Assembly: GCA_029262355.1 (NCBI GenBank)
Contig: JAJCZO010000270.1
Coordinates: forward strand, 22,181-86,180
Direction: 5' to 3'
From: Deltaproteobacteria bacterium
Lineage (GTDB): Bacteria > Desulfobacterota > Binatia > UBA12015
DNA: 64,000 nt
The translations under genes were made by a program, and so were the position numbers. This document shows positions 18,627 through 28,690 of the stretch, piece by piece (the first letter of the stretch is position 1; the number at the start of each line of letters is the position of its first letter). The notes under the pieces were generated by a model. That model made no database searches. It was not told the origin of the DNA and saw nothing but the letters and a program-made list of their open reading frames with translations.

Positions 18627-20030
18627 TCAGAACTGGAAGTAGATGAACTCGTCGCTCGCGCCGCTGAAGACCCACACCAAGGCGACGACCGACCCGATCG
18701 CAGCCCCTTCGAGAACCCGACCCGGGAGGCTCGACGCCATCTCCCGGATCTGCGGCAGGTGGACCCGCGCGAAGCGTTCGAGCCCGTGCAGGAGAAGGCA
18801 GGTCGCAACGATGCCCATCTGTACGACGGGCCACTCGTCGCCCCAGCCGCCGGCGACGATCCCGGAGAAGACCTCCCACGCCGCGGAGAGCGTCGGAGCA
18901 CGGAAGACAATCCACAGTAGGCAGACCCCGTGGAAGCAGAGAACGACCCGCAGCCAGTCCGAGCGTCGAACGGGTCCTTCCTCACCAGCACCGTGCCTTT
19001 GGAACACGCGGTGCAGAACGAGCCACGCCCCGTGAAGCGCCCCCCACGCAACCATCGTCCACGACGGACCGTGCCACAACCCACCGAGAGCCATCGTCAG
19101 GAATAGATTGAACTGCGTGCGCGTCAAACCGCGCTGGTTCCCGCCGAGAGGAATGTAGAGATAGTCACGGAGCCACTGCGAGAGCGTAATGTGCCATCGC
19201 CGCCAAAATTCGCTCGGGTTGCGCGACAAGTACGGCTCACGAAAGTTCAGCGGCAGCTCGAAACCGAGCAGCGCCGCGAGCCCGCGTGCCATATCGGTGT
19301 ATCCAGAGAAATCGAAGTAGATCTGGAACGCGAAGGAATACACAACGAGGAGAAGCTCGGGGCCGCTCGCGAAACTCGCGTCGGCGAACACTGCATCCAC
19401 GTACGGAGCAAGGAGAAAGTCGGCGAACACCACCTTCTTCACGAGCCCGACGGCAAGGAGCCACACGCCCCGCCGGGTTCGCCCCGCCTCGATCTCACCG
19501 CCGCGCTCGAGTTGCGGCAGGAGCTGGCCACTGCGGAGAATCGGCCCAGCGATGAGCTGCGGAAAAAAGGAGACGAAGAGCGCATACCGGTGCAGCGGCG
19601 GCGCGACGCTGATGTGCCCACGATAGCCATCGATCGTGAGAGCGAGCAGCTGAAAGGTGTAGAACGAGATGCCGAGCGGCAGCACGATCTCCGGCACTTC
19701 TGGTGAGACGCTGACGAAGACCTCGGCGACGGGCAGCAAGCCCGTCAGGAGGAATGCTGCGTACTTGTAGTACGCGAGAAGGCCCAGGTTGAAGACACAC
19801 GCAACTACGACAAACGGCCGCCGGTTCGAGCTGCGCAGCATAGCGACCAGCAGCACGTAGTTGATGCCGATATCGGCGAGCAGGAGCAGCAGATACGGGG
19901 GGCGCCAGAAGAAGTAGAACAGCAGGCTCGCGCCCAGCAGCAGCGGGCCGCGCTGTCCGGTCGGAGCCACCCGGTATGCCACGAGCAGCGCGACGAAGAA
20001 CGCCGCGAAAGGGAGGCTATTGAAGAGCAC
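18627..20030 (-). CDS. MBOAT family O-acyltransferase (AlgI/DltB-like)
   Basis: FPQLIAGPILRSGQLLPQL...FDFSGYTDMARGLAALLGFELPLNFREPYLSRNPSEFWRRWHITLSQWLRDYLYIPLGG. Confidence 0.95.
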   Translation of the reverse strand: MLFNSLPFAAFFVALLVAYRVAPTGQRGPLLLGASLLFYFFWRPPYLLLLLADIGINYVLLVAMLRSSNRRPFVVVACVFNLGLLAYYKYAAFLLTGLLPVAEVFVSVSPEVPEIVLPLGISFYTFQLLALTIDGYRGHISVAPPLHRYALFVSFFPQLIAGPILRSGQLLPQLERGGEIEAGRTRRGVWLLAVGLVKKVVFADFLLAPYVDAVFADASFASGPELLLVVYSFAFQIYFDFSGYTDMARGLAALLGFELPLNFREPYLSRNPSEFWRRWHITLSQWLRDYLYIPLGGNQRGLTRTQFNLFLTMALGGLWHGPSWTMVAWGALHGAWLVLHRVFQRHGAGEEGPVRRSDWLRVVLCFHGVCLLWIVFRAPTLSAAWEVFSGIVAGGWGDEWPVVQMGIVATCLLLHGLERFARVHLPQIREMASSLPGRVLEGAAIGSVVALVWVFSGASDEFIYFQF

Positions 20031-20114
20031 CGCGTGTTCTTGCGCGCGCCCTGGGAGGTGCGCAAGGGCCGCCGGAGAAGATCCGACGGCCCACGCACCC
20101 GAGGGAGGGCCTTT

Positions 20115-21140
20115 CTAGAGAACCAGCTCGGCGACCTGCTCGATGGAATTCGGGTCGCCGCCGATGAGCAGTGTCGTGGCCTTGCTCTCCTTCCACTCGG
20201 CGAGCTTGTCTCGCACGCGCTCCTTCGGACCCACCAAGGCGACGCCGTCGACGAGATCATCGGGAACCGCCGCGGCCGCCTCCTTCTTCTTCCCATCGAG
20301 GAAGAGATCCTGGATCTTCTTCGCGTCCTCGGGCCAGCCCTGACGCGTCACGTGATCGTTGTAGAAGTTCTTGTCTCGTGCTCCCATGCCACCGACGTAG
20401 AGCGCGAGGTGCGGCTTCACGAACGAGCGTACCGCGTCGAGATCATCGTTGATGATGGCGGTGACCGTCGGCATGATCTCGAAGCCGTCCCAGCCCTTGC
20501 CGTTACCCGCCTTCGCAAATCCCTTCTCGACGGACTCGGTGAACGTCCCGAGACCGGCTGGCGTGGTCCAGATGGGGATGAAGCCGTCGGCCACCTGCGC
20601 GGCGGTCTCGACGCCCTTGGGCGAGATCGTCGCGGTGTAGATCGGAATGTCGGCACGGCCGTGAAGGATGCTCTTCAACGGCTTGCCGAGGCCCGACGAT
20701 CCCGGCCCCGTGTACGGCATCTGATAGAACTCGCCGTCGAACTCCACTGGCCCCTCGCGCTTGAAGATGGCGCGCATGATCGCGATGTACTCACGCGTGC
20801 GCTTGAGAGGCTTGCCGTAGGGCTGGCCGTGCCATCCCTCGACGACCTGCGGGCCCGACGGGCCGATGCCGACGAGCATGCGGCCACCCGACAGCTGATC
20901 GACGGTCATCGCCTGCATCGCGCACATGGCCGGAGTACGAGCAGGCATCTGCATGATGGCCGTGCCGAGCTTGATCTTGGTGGTCTGCGCCGCAATCCAA
21001 GCCAGCGGAGTGATGGCGTCGTTGCCCCACGCCTCAGCCGACCACACGGAATCGTAGCCGATCTCCTCGGCGCGCTTGATGCGATCGATATCGATACGAA
21101 TTTGCGGGCCAAAGCCGCCCGCGTTCAATCCGAGCTTCAT
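20115..21140 (-). CDS. LLM-class (F420-dependent-type) oxidoreductase
   Basis: [14 protein letters not shown]...[80 protein letters not shown]. Confidence 0.93.
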   Translation of the reverse strand: MKLGLNAGGFGPQIRIDIDRIKRAEEIGYDSVWSAEAWGNDAITPLAWIAAQTTKIKLGTAIMQMPARTPAMCAMQAMTVDQLSGGRMLVGIGPSGPQVVEGWHGQPYGKPLKRTREYIAIMRAIFKREGPVEFDGEFYQMPYTGPGSSGLGKPLKSILHGRADIPIYTATISPKGVETAAQVADGFIPIWTTPAGLGTFTESVEKGFAKAGNGKGWDGFEIMPTVTAIINDDLDAVRSFVKPHLALYVGGMGARDKNFYNDHVTRQGWPEDAKKIQDLFLDGKKKEAAAAVPDDLVDGVALVGPKERVRDKLAEWKESKATTLLIGGDPNSIEQVAELVL

Positions 21141-21278
21141 GAACAGTCTCCTTCGTCGTGGGGGTCGCTCGAGCGACTTCGAAGACGCCGGCGGCACCCA
21201 TGCCGCCGCCGACGCACCTCATGATCACAACATACCGGGCGTTGCGCCGCTTGCCCTCGATCAAGACGTGCCCGACCG

Positions 21279-22595
21279 TCAGGCGAGCCGCTTCTGGATC
21301 GCTTGCTCGATCAGCCAGATTCGATCCTGGCCCCACGTTGCGAACTCGGGGTGGCCGTCGCCCGCGAGAAGCCGAAAGCTCGGCACGCCCCAAAGCCCCG
21401 CCCCGAACATGGCCTGGCGGTTGGCTTCGAGCTCCTCTCGCCAGCTCTCGTCGGAGCGGCTCTCCTGCGCCTCTTCCCACACGAGGCCCGCTCGCTCGGC
21501 AATCCGACGCAAGCCGTCCTCGGTACCCGCGTCGATCCCCTCTGCGAAAACGCCCCGCGCGAACGAGAGCAAGTACTCGGCCTCGCGCCCTCGGCTACGT
21601 GCGAAGCCGTAGAGAGCAAACCCACGTTCCACCGGCTCGCCAACCGGGTCGGCCACGCGACCGAATGGAAGGCCCTCTTCCTCGGCCTCCCGCTTGGTAT
21701 CGAGCATGATGTACATGCGCTTCGCCAACGGCACCGTCATCCCGCGCATCACCATCGGCAGGACAGGGCGCAACCTCAGCTCGACGCCATATCGGCGACG
21801 CAGGTCGTACACGCGCTCCATGGAGATATACGTGTAGGGGCTGCGAAGCGACGGAAAGTACTCCAGGACGGGCGGAGAATCGGGCTCGGCTCCCGGCAAA
21901 TGGCCCGGGCCTGGGCGACTCACCAAGTAGGAGACGTCCGACGAGTCCCGCGCGAGGCCGAGTTCACGAAGCCGTTGCTCGAGATGTCCAAGACGATCGA
22001 CACCCCAATACCATTCGCCGCCGTAGGCGAACATTGCGCCCGAGTAGTGTCCCATCCGTTTTCGTAGAGCACTACCGGCGGCGACGGCGGCGCGCGCCTC
22101 GTCTTCCTCCGCGCGCGGCATCTCCTGGGAGAGCTTCTCCAGCTGGCCCCGATCACCCGACCAAAGAGCGGCGCCCACCTGCGCAGCCCGCGTCACGAAC
22201 GTGTCACCGGACAGACTTGCCACCAGACGCGTCGCACGCCGGGTGAGATCCACGTCGGGCGGCCCCGCGTCGCGCGGAAATTCGAGCCCATAGGCTGGCG
22301 CGACGTCGGCAGCGTCCTTGCGTGCGTAGGCGGCCAACATCGCCCGTTCCGGGACCGAGTCGGCCTCCCCGACGAGGTGCGGCACGAGCTCCACGTCGTA
22401 TCGGGCCACGAGAGACGGAAGCACCTGCGCCGCGAGGTGGCTGTACGGATCCGCCACCTCGTGGAAATAGTGCACCTCGTGAGCCTTGCCCCGCAGACGC
22501 CGGCGCACCTCAGCGGTGCGGCGCCGGAAATCCCGCAACCCGCGACTCGAAAGCCCAGCCACGGCCTCGGTCGCGATGCGCCGCCCGAGAGACAT
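21279..22595 (-). CDS. Tandem DsbA/HCCA-isomerase-like protein (two Cys-less thioredoxin-fold domains)
   Basis: VHYFHEVADPYSHLAAQVLPSL and LEYFPSLRSPYTYISMERVYDL; C-terminal GVPSFRLLAGDGHPEFATWGQDRIWLIEQAI. Confidence 0.75.
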   Translation of the reverse strand: MSLGRRIATEAVAGLSSRGLRDFRRRTAEVRRRLRGKAHEVHYFHEVADPYSHLAAQVLPSLVARYDVELVPHLVGEADSVPERAMLAAYARKDAADVAPAYGLEFPRDAGPPDVDLTRRATRLVASLSGDTFVTRAAQVGAALWSGDRGQLEKLSQEMPRAEEDEARAAVAAGSALRKRMGHYSGAMFAYGGEWYWGVDRLGHLEQRLRELGLARDSSDVSYLVSRPGPGHLPGAEPDSPPVLEYFPSLRSPYTYISMERVYDLRRRYGVELRLRPVLPMVMRGMTVPLAKRMYIMLDTKREAEEEGLPFGRVADPVGEPVERGFALYGFARSRGREAEYLLSFARGVFAEGIDAGTEDGLRRIAERAGLVWEEAQESRSDESWREELEANRQAMFGAGLWGVPSFRLLAGDGHPEFATWGQDRIWLIEQAIQKRLA

Positions 22596-23668
22596 CAGAG
22601 AAGCTCCCGATGAGTGATCTCGCTCGAACGGGCGGGGAGGCTGAAGAAAGTACCGTCTCGCCCAATCGTCACCGGTCCCGCGTACGTCTGCGTGACACCC
22701 TCCATGAACATCTCTTCCATCGTCGGGAGAATCAGGGGAGGCACGACGTGATAGAAGAGGAGCTCCTGCGCGCCCGCCTCGCGCGCCACCTCGGCGACCT
22801 CGACTGGGCTCGTGTGGTAGTCGAGGATGTCGTTGGTGATCTTCACCAGGTTCGGACGCTGCGCGTTCTCCGCCCCCTGCGTGAGCAACCCAACGAGCTC
22901 GGGCGACAGTGCTTCGTGCACGAGCAGGTCGACGCCTTGCGCAAACTGCGCGAGGTTTGCCGACTTGCTCGTGTCACCACTCACCAGCACCGAACGCCCC
23001 TTGTAGTCGAAGCGATACCCGACTGCCGGCCGGATGGGCTCGTGGTCGACCGCGAAGGCGGTGATCGTGAGGTCTCCGTCTTCTACGACCTTCACGCCTT
23101 CCCCGGGGCCGGGTAGCCCGAACGGCTGCGCCCTCGCACCAGCGCCAGAGGACGGCGCCGTCTCCTCGCCATGATGCGCGGTCCGGTAGACCGCATCCTG
23201 GGCGTAGGCCTGATTGAAGCCGGCAACGACCCTCTCCACTCCGTCGGGGCCGTACAACGGCGTCGGGAGCGTATGCGTACCGTTGACCCACCGCTGCATC
23301 AACATCTCGCCGAGACCGTCGATGTGGTCGGAGTGGAAGTGGGTGAGGAGGATGGCGTCGATCTTCCCTTGCGACAAGCCCATCTGCCCCAAGTTCCTAC
23401 TGCTCCCCGATCCGGAGTCGACGACGAACAGATTCTCCCCGGCAACGACGGCGACGCACGGCCCGGACCGCTGCGGATCCGGCAGGGGAGAACCCGCCCC
23501 ACACAGCCCAACGTGCAGACCGTCGGGCAAGTCTTCGAGAAACGTCGACGCCATGTTCCCGGCGACGACCCGCGAAACGACCACCCGGGTCAGGGGCCGG
23601 CGAAACACGTACGCCAACGCGCCCAAGACGAGCGCCACCGCCACGACCGAGAACAGTATCTTCTTCAC
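22595..23668 (-). CDS. MBL-fold metallo-hydrolase
   Basis: ILLTHFHSDHIDGLGEML, HxHxDH motif, N-terminal membrane anchor. Confidence 0.93.
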   Translation of the reverse strand: MKKILFSVVAVALVLGALAYVFRRPLTRVVVSRVVAGNMASTFLEDLPDGLHVGLCGAGSPLPDPQRSGPCVAVVAGENLFVVDSGSGSSRNLGQMGLSQGKIDAILLTHFHSDHIDGLGEMLMQRWVNGTHTLPTPLYGPDGVERVVAGFNQAYAQDAVYRTAHHGEETAPSSGAGARAQPFGLPGPGEGVKVVEDGDLTITAFAVDHEPIRPAVGYRFDYKGRSVLVSGDTSKSANLAQFAQGVDLLVHEALSPELVGLLTQGAENAQRPNLVKITNDILDYHTSPVEVAEVAREAGAQELLFYHVVPPLILPTMEEMFMEGVTQTYAGPVTIGRDGTFFSLPARSSEITHRELL

Positions 23669-23687
23669 AGCGCCTCCTTCTGCTCCA

Positions 23688-24383
23688 TCACGCTCGCGGA
23701 GGAACTGCGCTCGCGACCAGAGCCTCGATCAAGGCCTCCAGCGCTTCGCGCGTGTCCTTCTTGGTCAACTTCTGATCCGTTCGGAGCCGATCCCACGCCT
23801 CGAACGACACCGCGACCTCGAGGGCATTCGCAACCGCCGGAGGCACGCCCTGGAGTTCGGGCAACCAACGCTCCAGATCGGTGCGCAAGTCGCGCACCAT
23901 CGCTCGATGTTCTTTCTGCAAGAACGGCGACCTCCACCGCTGCAGGTTCGCCGAACGCTTGTACGGACCAAGGCGTTCGTAGAGACCGCATCGCCTCCCC
24001 ACGAGATCCCGTACCCTCTTCAAAACCGTGCCCTGCGGCATTCCGCCGGCCAAGAGCGGCGCAAGCGTTTCCCGAAGCCTGGTGTTCATCTCGGCGAACA
24101 GCTGATCCATCTCGTCGAAGTGCCGGAAGACCGTTCGGATTCCGACCCCGGCGCGATCCGCAACACGCTGGGCGGAAGGCCGCAAATCGCCGTCACCGAT
24201 CAGGTCGAACATTGCGCGGACGATCGCCTCCCGGCTCTTGGCGGAACGCCGGCGTCGGCCATCGAGTTCCTCGCCGTCCGTTTTCGCATCCGTTTTGTGT
24301 GATAGCGTCACGCTCGCCTCTCCCACTCCCGCCGGCAGAACGACACCACCCACGGGGCAAGTGTCGCCGGTTGCGAACCCCAC
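23688..24383 (-). CDS. TetR family transcriptional regulator
   Basis: SREAIVRAMFDLIGDGDLRPSAQRVADRAGVGIRTVFRHFDEMDQLFAEM. A downstream start is possible. Confidence 0.88.
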   Translation of the reverse strand: MGFATGDTCPVGGVVLPAGVGEASVTLSHKTDAKTDGEELDGRRRRSAKSREAIVRAMFDLIGDGDLRPSAQRVADRAGVGIRTVFRHFDEMDQLFAEMNTRLRETLAPLLAGGMPQGTVLKRVRDLVGRRCGLYERLGPYKRSANLQRWRSPFLQKEHRAMVRDLRTDLERWLPELQGVPPAVANALEVAVSFEAWDRLRTDQKLTKKDTREALEALIEALVASAVPPRA

Positions 24384-24441
24384 ATATTGGCAGTAACCAT
24401 GCCATAAAGGATCTGAACGACAGAATCAAAGGAGCACCCAA

Positions 24442-25629
24442 GTGGACCTCACCTACGACAGCGAGCTCGAGAGCTTTCGCGAGCAAGTCAGGGCCTTCAT
24501 CGCCGAAAACTGGCCGCGCGAGGGCGATGGAGCGGTACAGAAGTTCCGCCAACTCGCCATCGACTCCGGCTACCTCTACCGTCATTTCCCCAAGCAGTAC
24601 GGGGGCTCCGAACAGGACGCCCACCCGCTGAAGGCGCAAATCATCCGAGAGGAGTTCGGTCGCGCCCGCGCTCCGGGAGAACCCCTGGGCATCGGCCCGT
24701 CCATGCTTGCCCCGACCCTTCTCGAACGCGGCACCGAGTGGCAGAAGGAAAAATTCATCCCCCGCACGCTCACCGGGGAGCTGATCTGGTGTCAGGGGTA
24801 CAGCGAGCCAGGCTCCGGCAGCGACCTCGCATCTCTGCGCACCAAGGGCGATCTCGACGGCGACGAGTGGGTCATCAACGGGCAGAAGGTTTGGACCAGT
24901 GGCGCGCACCTCGCCGACTACATGTTCTGCCTCGTGCGCACGGAGCCCGATGCACCCAAGCACAAGGGCATCTCGTACCTCTTGATCGACATGAAGCAGC
25001 CGGGCGTCGAGGTACGCCCCCTGCGCACGATGACGGGTACCGCCGACTTCAATGAGGTCTTCCTGACCGACGTTCGCACACCCCGCGACTGGATCGTCGG
25101 CGACCGCGGCGAGGGCTGGCTCGTGTCGCGCACCACGCTGAAGCACGAGCGCAACTCGATCGGCGGTGCGCGTCGTACGGAAGAGTCCCTCAACGCTCTT
25201 GCGCGACTCGCGAAGAAGACGACTCGAAACGGCCGCCCGGCGATCGAAGATCCCGCGGTGCGCCAGCGACTCGCACAGATCGAGGGGTACGTGCAGGCAC
25301 ACAAGTACTCCGGGTTCCGCCAGCTCACCAAGGACGCGAAAGGCGAGTCCGTGGGCAGCCTCCAGCTGATGATGAAGCTCTTCTCGACCAACATTCAGCA
25401 TGACGTGTCGCGGCTCTCGATGGACTTGATCGGCGCGGACGGCATGCTGTCGGCGGGCAGTGCCCATCTAGGAACGCCGGCGAGGGACAGCCAGAGTTGG
25501 ATCGGCGCCTACATGTACTCCCTCGGCATCGCGGTGGCGGGCGGCACGGCGAACATTCAACGCAACGTGATCGCGGAGCGCGGGCTGGGCCTTCCGCGCG
25601 ACGCCGCCGCAACGAGGAGTTCAAAGTGA
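24442..25629 (+). CDS. Acyl-CoA dehydrogenase
   Basis: WCQGYSEPGSGSDLASLRTKGDLDGDEWVINGQKVWTSGAHLADYMFCLVRT. Confidence 0.95.
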   Translation: MDLTYDSELESFREQVRAFIAENWPREGDGAVQKFRQLAIDSGYLYRHFPKQYGGSEQDAHPLKAQIIREEFGRARAPGEPLGIGPSMLAPTLLERGTEWQKEKFIPRTLTGELIWCQGYSEPGSGSDLASLRTKGDLDGDEWVINGQKVWTSGAHLADYMFCLVRTEPDAPKHKGISYLLIDMKQPGVEVRPLRTMTGTADFNEVFLTDVRTPRDWIVGDRGEGWLVSRTTLKHERNSIGGARRTEESLNALARLAKKTTRNGRPAIEDPAVRQRLAQIEGYVQAHKYSGFRQLTKDAKGESVGSLQLMMKLFSTNIQHDVSRLSMDLIGADGMLSAGSAHLGTPARDSQSWIGAYMYSLGIAVAGGTANIQRNVIAERGLGLPRDAAATRSSK

Positions 25630-26705
25630 ATTTCGATCTCACCGACGAGCAGCGAATGCTGCAGGAGACCGTCGGACAGCTGGCCGAGAAGCAGTGCCCG
25701 GTGACCGAAATCCAAAAGCGACTCGAGTCCGAAGAGCACAACGCGGCCCTTTGGAAGGCCCTGTCGGACTTGGGCGTCCCGGGCCTCGCCATCCCCGTCG
25801 AGCACGGCGGCGCAGGGCTCGAGGTCCTCGACCTCGCCGTCGTCGCCGAAACCCTGGGCTACCACGCGACACCGGGGCCGTATCTGGGCCACGTCCTCGC
25901 CGCGCACGCGATCTCGCTCGGCGGCAACGAGGAACAGAAGAAGCGGTGGCTTCCCGGCCTCGCGACGGGAGAGCGGATCGGGACGATCGCCTTCGCCGAG
26001 ACGGGCAGCGCGTGGGACCCCGAGCAGTGGGTGCTCAGCGGAGAAGGCCCCCTCACCGGCACAAAGGAATTCGTGCCCTCGGCAGACATCGCCGACCTGA
26101 TCGTCGTCGGCCTGCGCGGCGGACAGCTCGGCGTCGTCGAGAAGGGCGCCGCCGGACTCGCGGTCGACGCGGTCGACTGCGCCGACCTCACGCGCCGCGT
26201 CCATCACGTGCAGTTCGAGGACACGGCGCGTGAGATCCTTCCCTTGGGGGCAGCGACATCGACGGCAGTGCGCGACGTCGGCCTGTCGCTTCTCGCAGCC
26301 GATGCACTCGGCGGCTCCCAGCGCCTGCTCGACATGTGCGTCGAGTACGCGAAGACCCGCGAACAGTTCGGGGTGACGATCGGCAGCTTCCAAGGCCTGA
26401 AGCATCAGCTTGCAAACATGGCCGTCGATGTCGAACCGAACCGCGGCCTGTACTGGTTCGCCGCATACGCCCAGGATCACGTACCCCACGAGGCCGAGCG
26501 CATCTCGGCGATCGCCAAGGCGCACATCACCGACCGATACATGCAAATCGGTCGCGACAGCGTCGAGGCGCACGGCGGCATTGGCTTCACCTGGGAATGC
26601 GACGTGCAGATCTGGTTCAAGCGCGCCATGTTCGACCGTGCCTTCCTCGGCTCACCGTCGGAACATCGCGAGCGCGCAGTTCAACTCGCCCCCTGGGCGT
26701 CCTGA
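25626..26705 (+). CDS. Acyl-CoA dehydrogenase (GTG start, overlaps upstream stop)
   Basis: VNFDLTDEQRMLQETVGQLAEKQCPV...EYAKTREQFGVTIGSFQGLKHQLANMAVDVE. Confidence 0.93.
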   Translation: MNFDLTDEQRMLQETVGQLAEKQCPVTEIQKRLESEEHNAALWKALSDLGVPGLAIPVEHGGAGLEVLDLAVVAETLGYHATPGPYLGHVLAAHAISLGGNEEQKKRWLPGLATGERIGTIAFAETGSAWDPEQWVLSGEGPLTGTKEFVPSADIADLIVVGLRGGQLGVVEKGAAGLAVDAVDCADLTRRVHHVQFEDTAREILPLGAATSTAVRDVGLSLLAADALGGSQRLLDMCVEYAKTREQFGVTIGSFQGLKHQLANMAVDVEPNRGLYWFAAYAQDHVPHEAERISAIAKAHITDRYMQIGRDSVEAHGGIGFTWECDVQIWFKRAMFDRAFLGSPSEHRERAVQLAPWAS

Positions 26706-26715
26706 GGAGAGTAGA

Positions 26716-27582
26716 ATGAAGATCGGCCTCATTCCCTGCAACGTCGGCGTGAGCAGCGTCGACATGATCGTCCACATGGCGCAGACCGCCGAAGAAGTCG
26801 GGCTCGAGTCTCTGTGGACGTTCGAGCACGCGATCGTCCCGGTCGACTACCAATCGGCCTATCCCTACAGCGCCGACGGCAAGATGGGCGCAACCCCGGA
26901 GACGGGCTTCGTCGATCCGTTGATCGCGCTCACGACCGTCGCCGCGCACACCGAGAAGCTCCGGCTCGGCACCGGCGTGAACATCCTCCCGCAGTCGAAC
27001 CCACTAATGCTGGCGAAGCAAGCCGCAAGTCTCGACTTCGTATCGAAGGGGCGGTTCATGCTGGGCATCGGGATCGGCTGGCTCAAGGAAGAGTTCGACG
27101 CACTCGGCGTCCCCTTTGAACGGCGAGGTGCCCGTTTCGCCGACTACGTCGACGCCATGCGCAAAGTATGGTCCGGCGACACCGTCGAACACCAAAGCGA
27201 TTTCGTCCACTGGACGGGCTTCAAGAGCTACCCCCTCCCGATCCAGGATCCGCTCCCGCTCGTGATCGGCGGCTCGAAGAAGAACGCGCTCAAGCGCGTC
27301 GCTCGCTACGGACAAGGCTGGTACGCCCCGGCCATGACGGCAGACCAGGTCGAGGGCATGCTGCCCGCGCTCGACGAGGCGTGCGCCGCGGAGGGCCGCG
27401 ACCGGTCCACGATCGAGATCTCCACGATGTACATACCGGCGATGGAACCGCCCGCAGAGGCGCTTCCGCGCTACCGCGACCTCGGCGTCAGCCGACTCAT
27501 CATTCCGCTGCAAGCACTCGGAGAAAAGCCTCTGGAGGGCATCGCCCGCCTTGGCGACGACGTGCTCGCAAAGATCAACTGA
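26716..27582 (+). CDS. LLM-class F420-dependent-type oxidoreductase
   Basis: MKIGLIPCNVGVSSVDMIVHMAQTAEEVGLESLWTFEHAIVP...LRLGTGVNILPQSNPLMLAKQAASLDFVSKGRFMLGIGIGWLKEEF. Confidence 0.95.
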   Translation: MKIGLIPCNVGVSSVDMIVHMAQTAEEVGLESLWTFEHAIVPVDYQSAYPYSADGKMGATPETGFVDPLIALTTVAAHTEKLRLGTGVNILPQSNPLMLAKQAASLDFVSKGRFMLGIGIGWLKEEFDALGVPFERRGARFADYVDAMRKVWSGDTVEHQSDFVHWTGFKSYPLPIQDPLPLVIGGSKKNALKRVARYGQGWYAPAMTADQVEGMLPALDEACAAEGRDRSTIEISTMYIPAMEPPAEALPRYRDLGVSRLIIPLQALGEKPLEGIARLGDDVLAKIN

Positions 27583-27607
27583 CCCGCAACCCAGAAAGGA
27601 ACCCATC

Positions 27608-27889
27608 ATGCCGAGCATCATTGCCAACATCCGAGTAAAAGAAGACAAGGTCGACGAGGCGAAGACCTTCTTTGCGAAGCTCGCGACGGACACTCTCGCG
27701 GCGGAAGCGGGCACGCTCGCCTACGTCGCGCACCAGCGCAAAGACGACCCGACGATGTTCGTGTTCTACGAGAAGTACGCCGACGACGCGGCCTTCGCGA
27801 CGCACGGCGAAAACCTCGGCCAGCACGGCAAGGCGTTCGGCGCCGTCATGGCAGGCCCGCCGGAGATCATCTTCATCGAAGAAGTCTGA
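27608..27889 (+). CDS. Antibiotic biosynthesis monooxygenase (ABM)-domain protein
   Basis: MPSIIANIRVKEDKVDEAKTFFAKLATDTLAAEAGTLAYVAHQRKDDPTMFVFYEKYADDAAFATH. Confidence 0.88.
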   Translation: MPSIIANIRVKEDKVDEAKTFFAKLATDTLAAEAGTLAYVAHQRKDDPTMFVFYEKYADDAAFATHGENLGQHGKAFGAVMAGPPEIIFIEEV

Positions 27890-27900
27890 ACGCCGCTACC

Positions 27901-27919
27901 GGATGGGCACCACCCATCC
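27901..27919 (+). terminator. Possible terminator hairpin GGATGGG-CACCA-CCCATCC
   Basis: Perfect 7-bp stem 11 nt after the ABM stop; no clear U-tract. Confidence 0.3.
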
Positions 27920-28088
27920 ACGTCGCGCGTCCGCACGACGGTACGTGTGACATTCGTTTCTCTTCTCTTGGCGTTGCCAGCAAAGCCCTGCGCTACCGTG
28001 TCACGTTGACCCGACGGCGGTGTGCCAGATCCGCCCACCGATACGCCGCATCGACTCCGCGCCTGCGCGCGGCACGGGAGAGACCCAG

Positions 28089-28453
28089 ATGCCCACACAG
28101 GCCCAGCTTGCCGCGTTCGCAGACCACCCAGGCGACGCGGCCCGGTCGTCATGGTGAACGTCCTGCGATACGTGAAGGGCGAAGGCGAGGCCGCCTATCA
28201 GAAGTACGGCGAGATGGTGCTCGAGATCCTGCAGAAAATCGGCGCGAGGCCGCTCTACATGGGCAGCTTCGACTCCACGGTCATCGGCGACTTCGATGAA
28301 ACCTTCGATTCGATCGCCTTGGTCCAATACCCGAACCGCCAAGCGTTTCTCGACATGATCGGCTCCGAGGAGTACCAGGCCGCACACGTCCACCGCGACG
28401 AGGGGCTCGAGAGCCAGTGGCTGCTCGCGAGCACCCCGATCTTCACCGGCTGA
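28089..28453 (+). CDS. DUF1330 domain protein with apparent N-terminal frameshift
   Basis: MPTQAQLAAFADHPGD (ATG 28089, good SD) continues in another frame as GPVVMVNVLRYVKGEGEAAYQKYGEMVLEILQKIGARPLYMG...; shift near 28131-28142. Confidence 0.7.
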
Positions 28454-28690
28454 CCACGAGTGGTGCTCAGGCGCGAACGGCACGGCCCTTGCAAAACGGC
28501 CCTTCGGCCGGCGAGCAGGCCCGCCGCGTGCCAGCGCCTCCCACAAAGCGTCCATGGAAGTAGATATTCGGTCCCTCCACGTGGAAGCCGCGACCGAAGC
28601 CTGGTATTGTCCCCGCGTCTGAAGCTGGGAGCGGCAGGATACCACGTGGGGGGTATCGGCGGGCTCCCGCAGCGGTGTGGGGTGTGTGGG

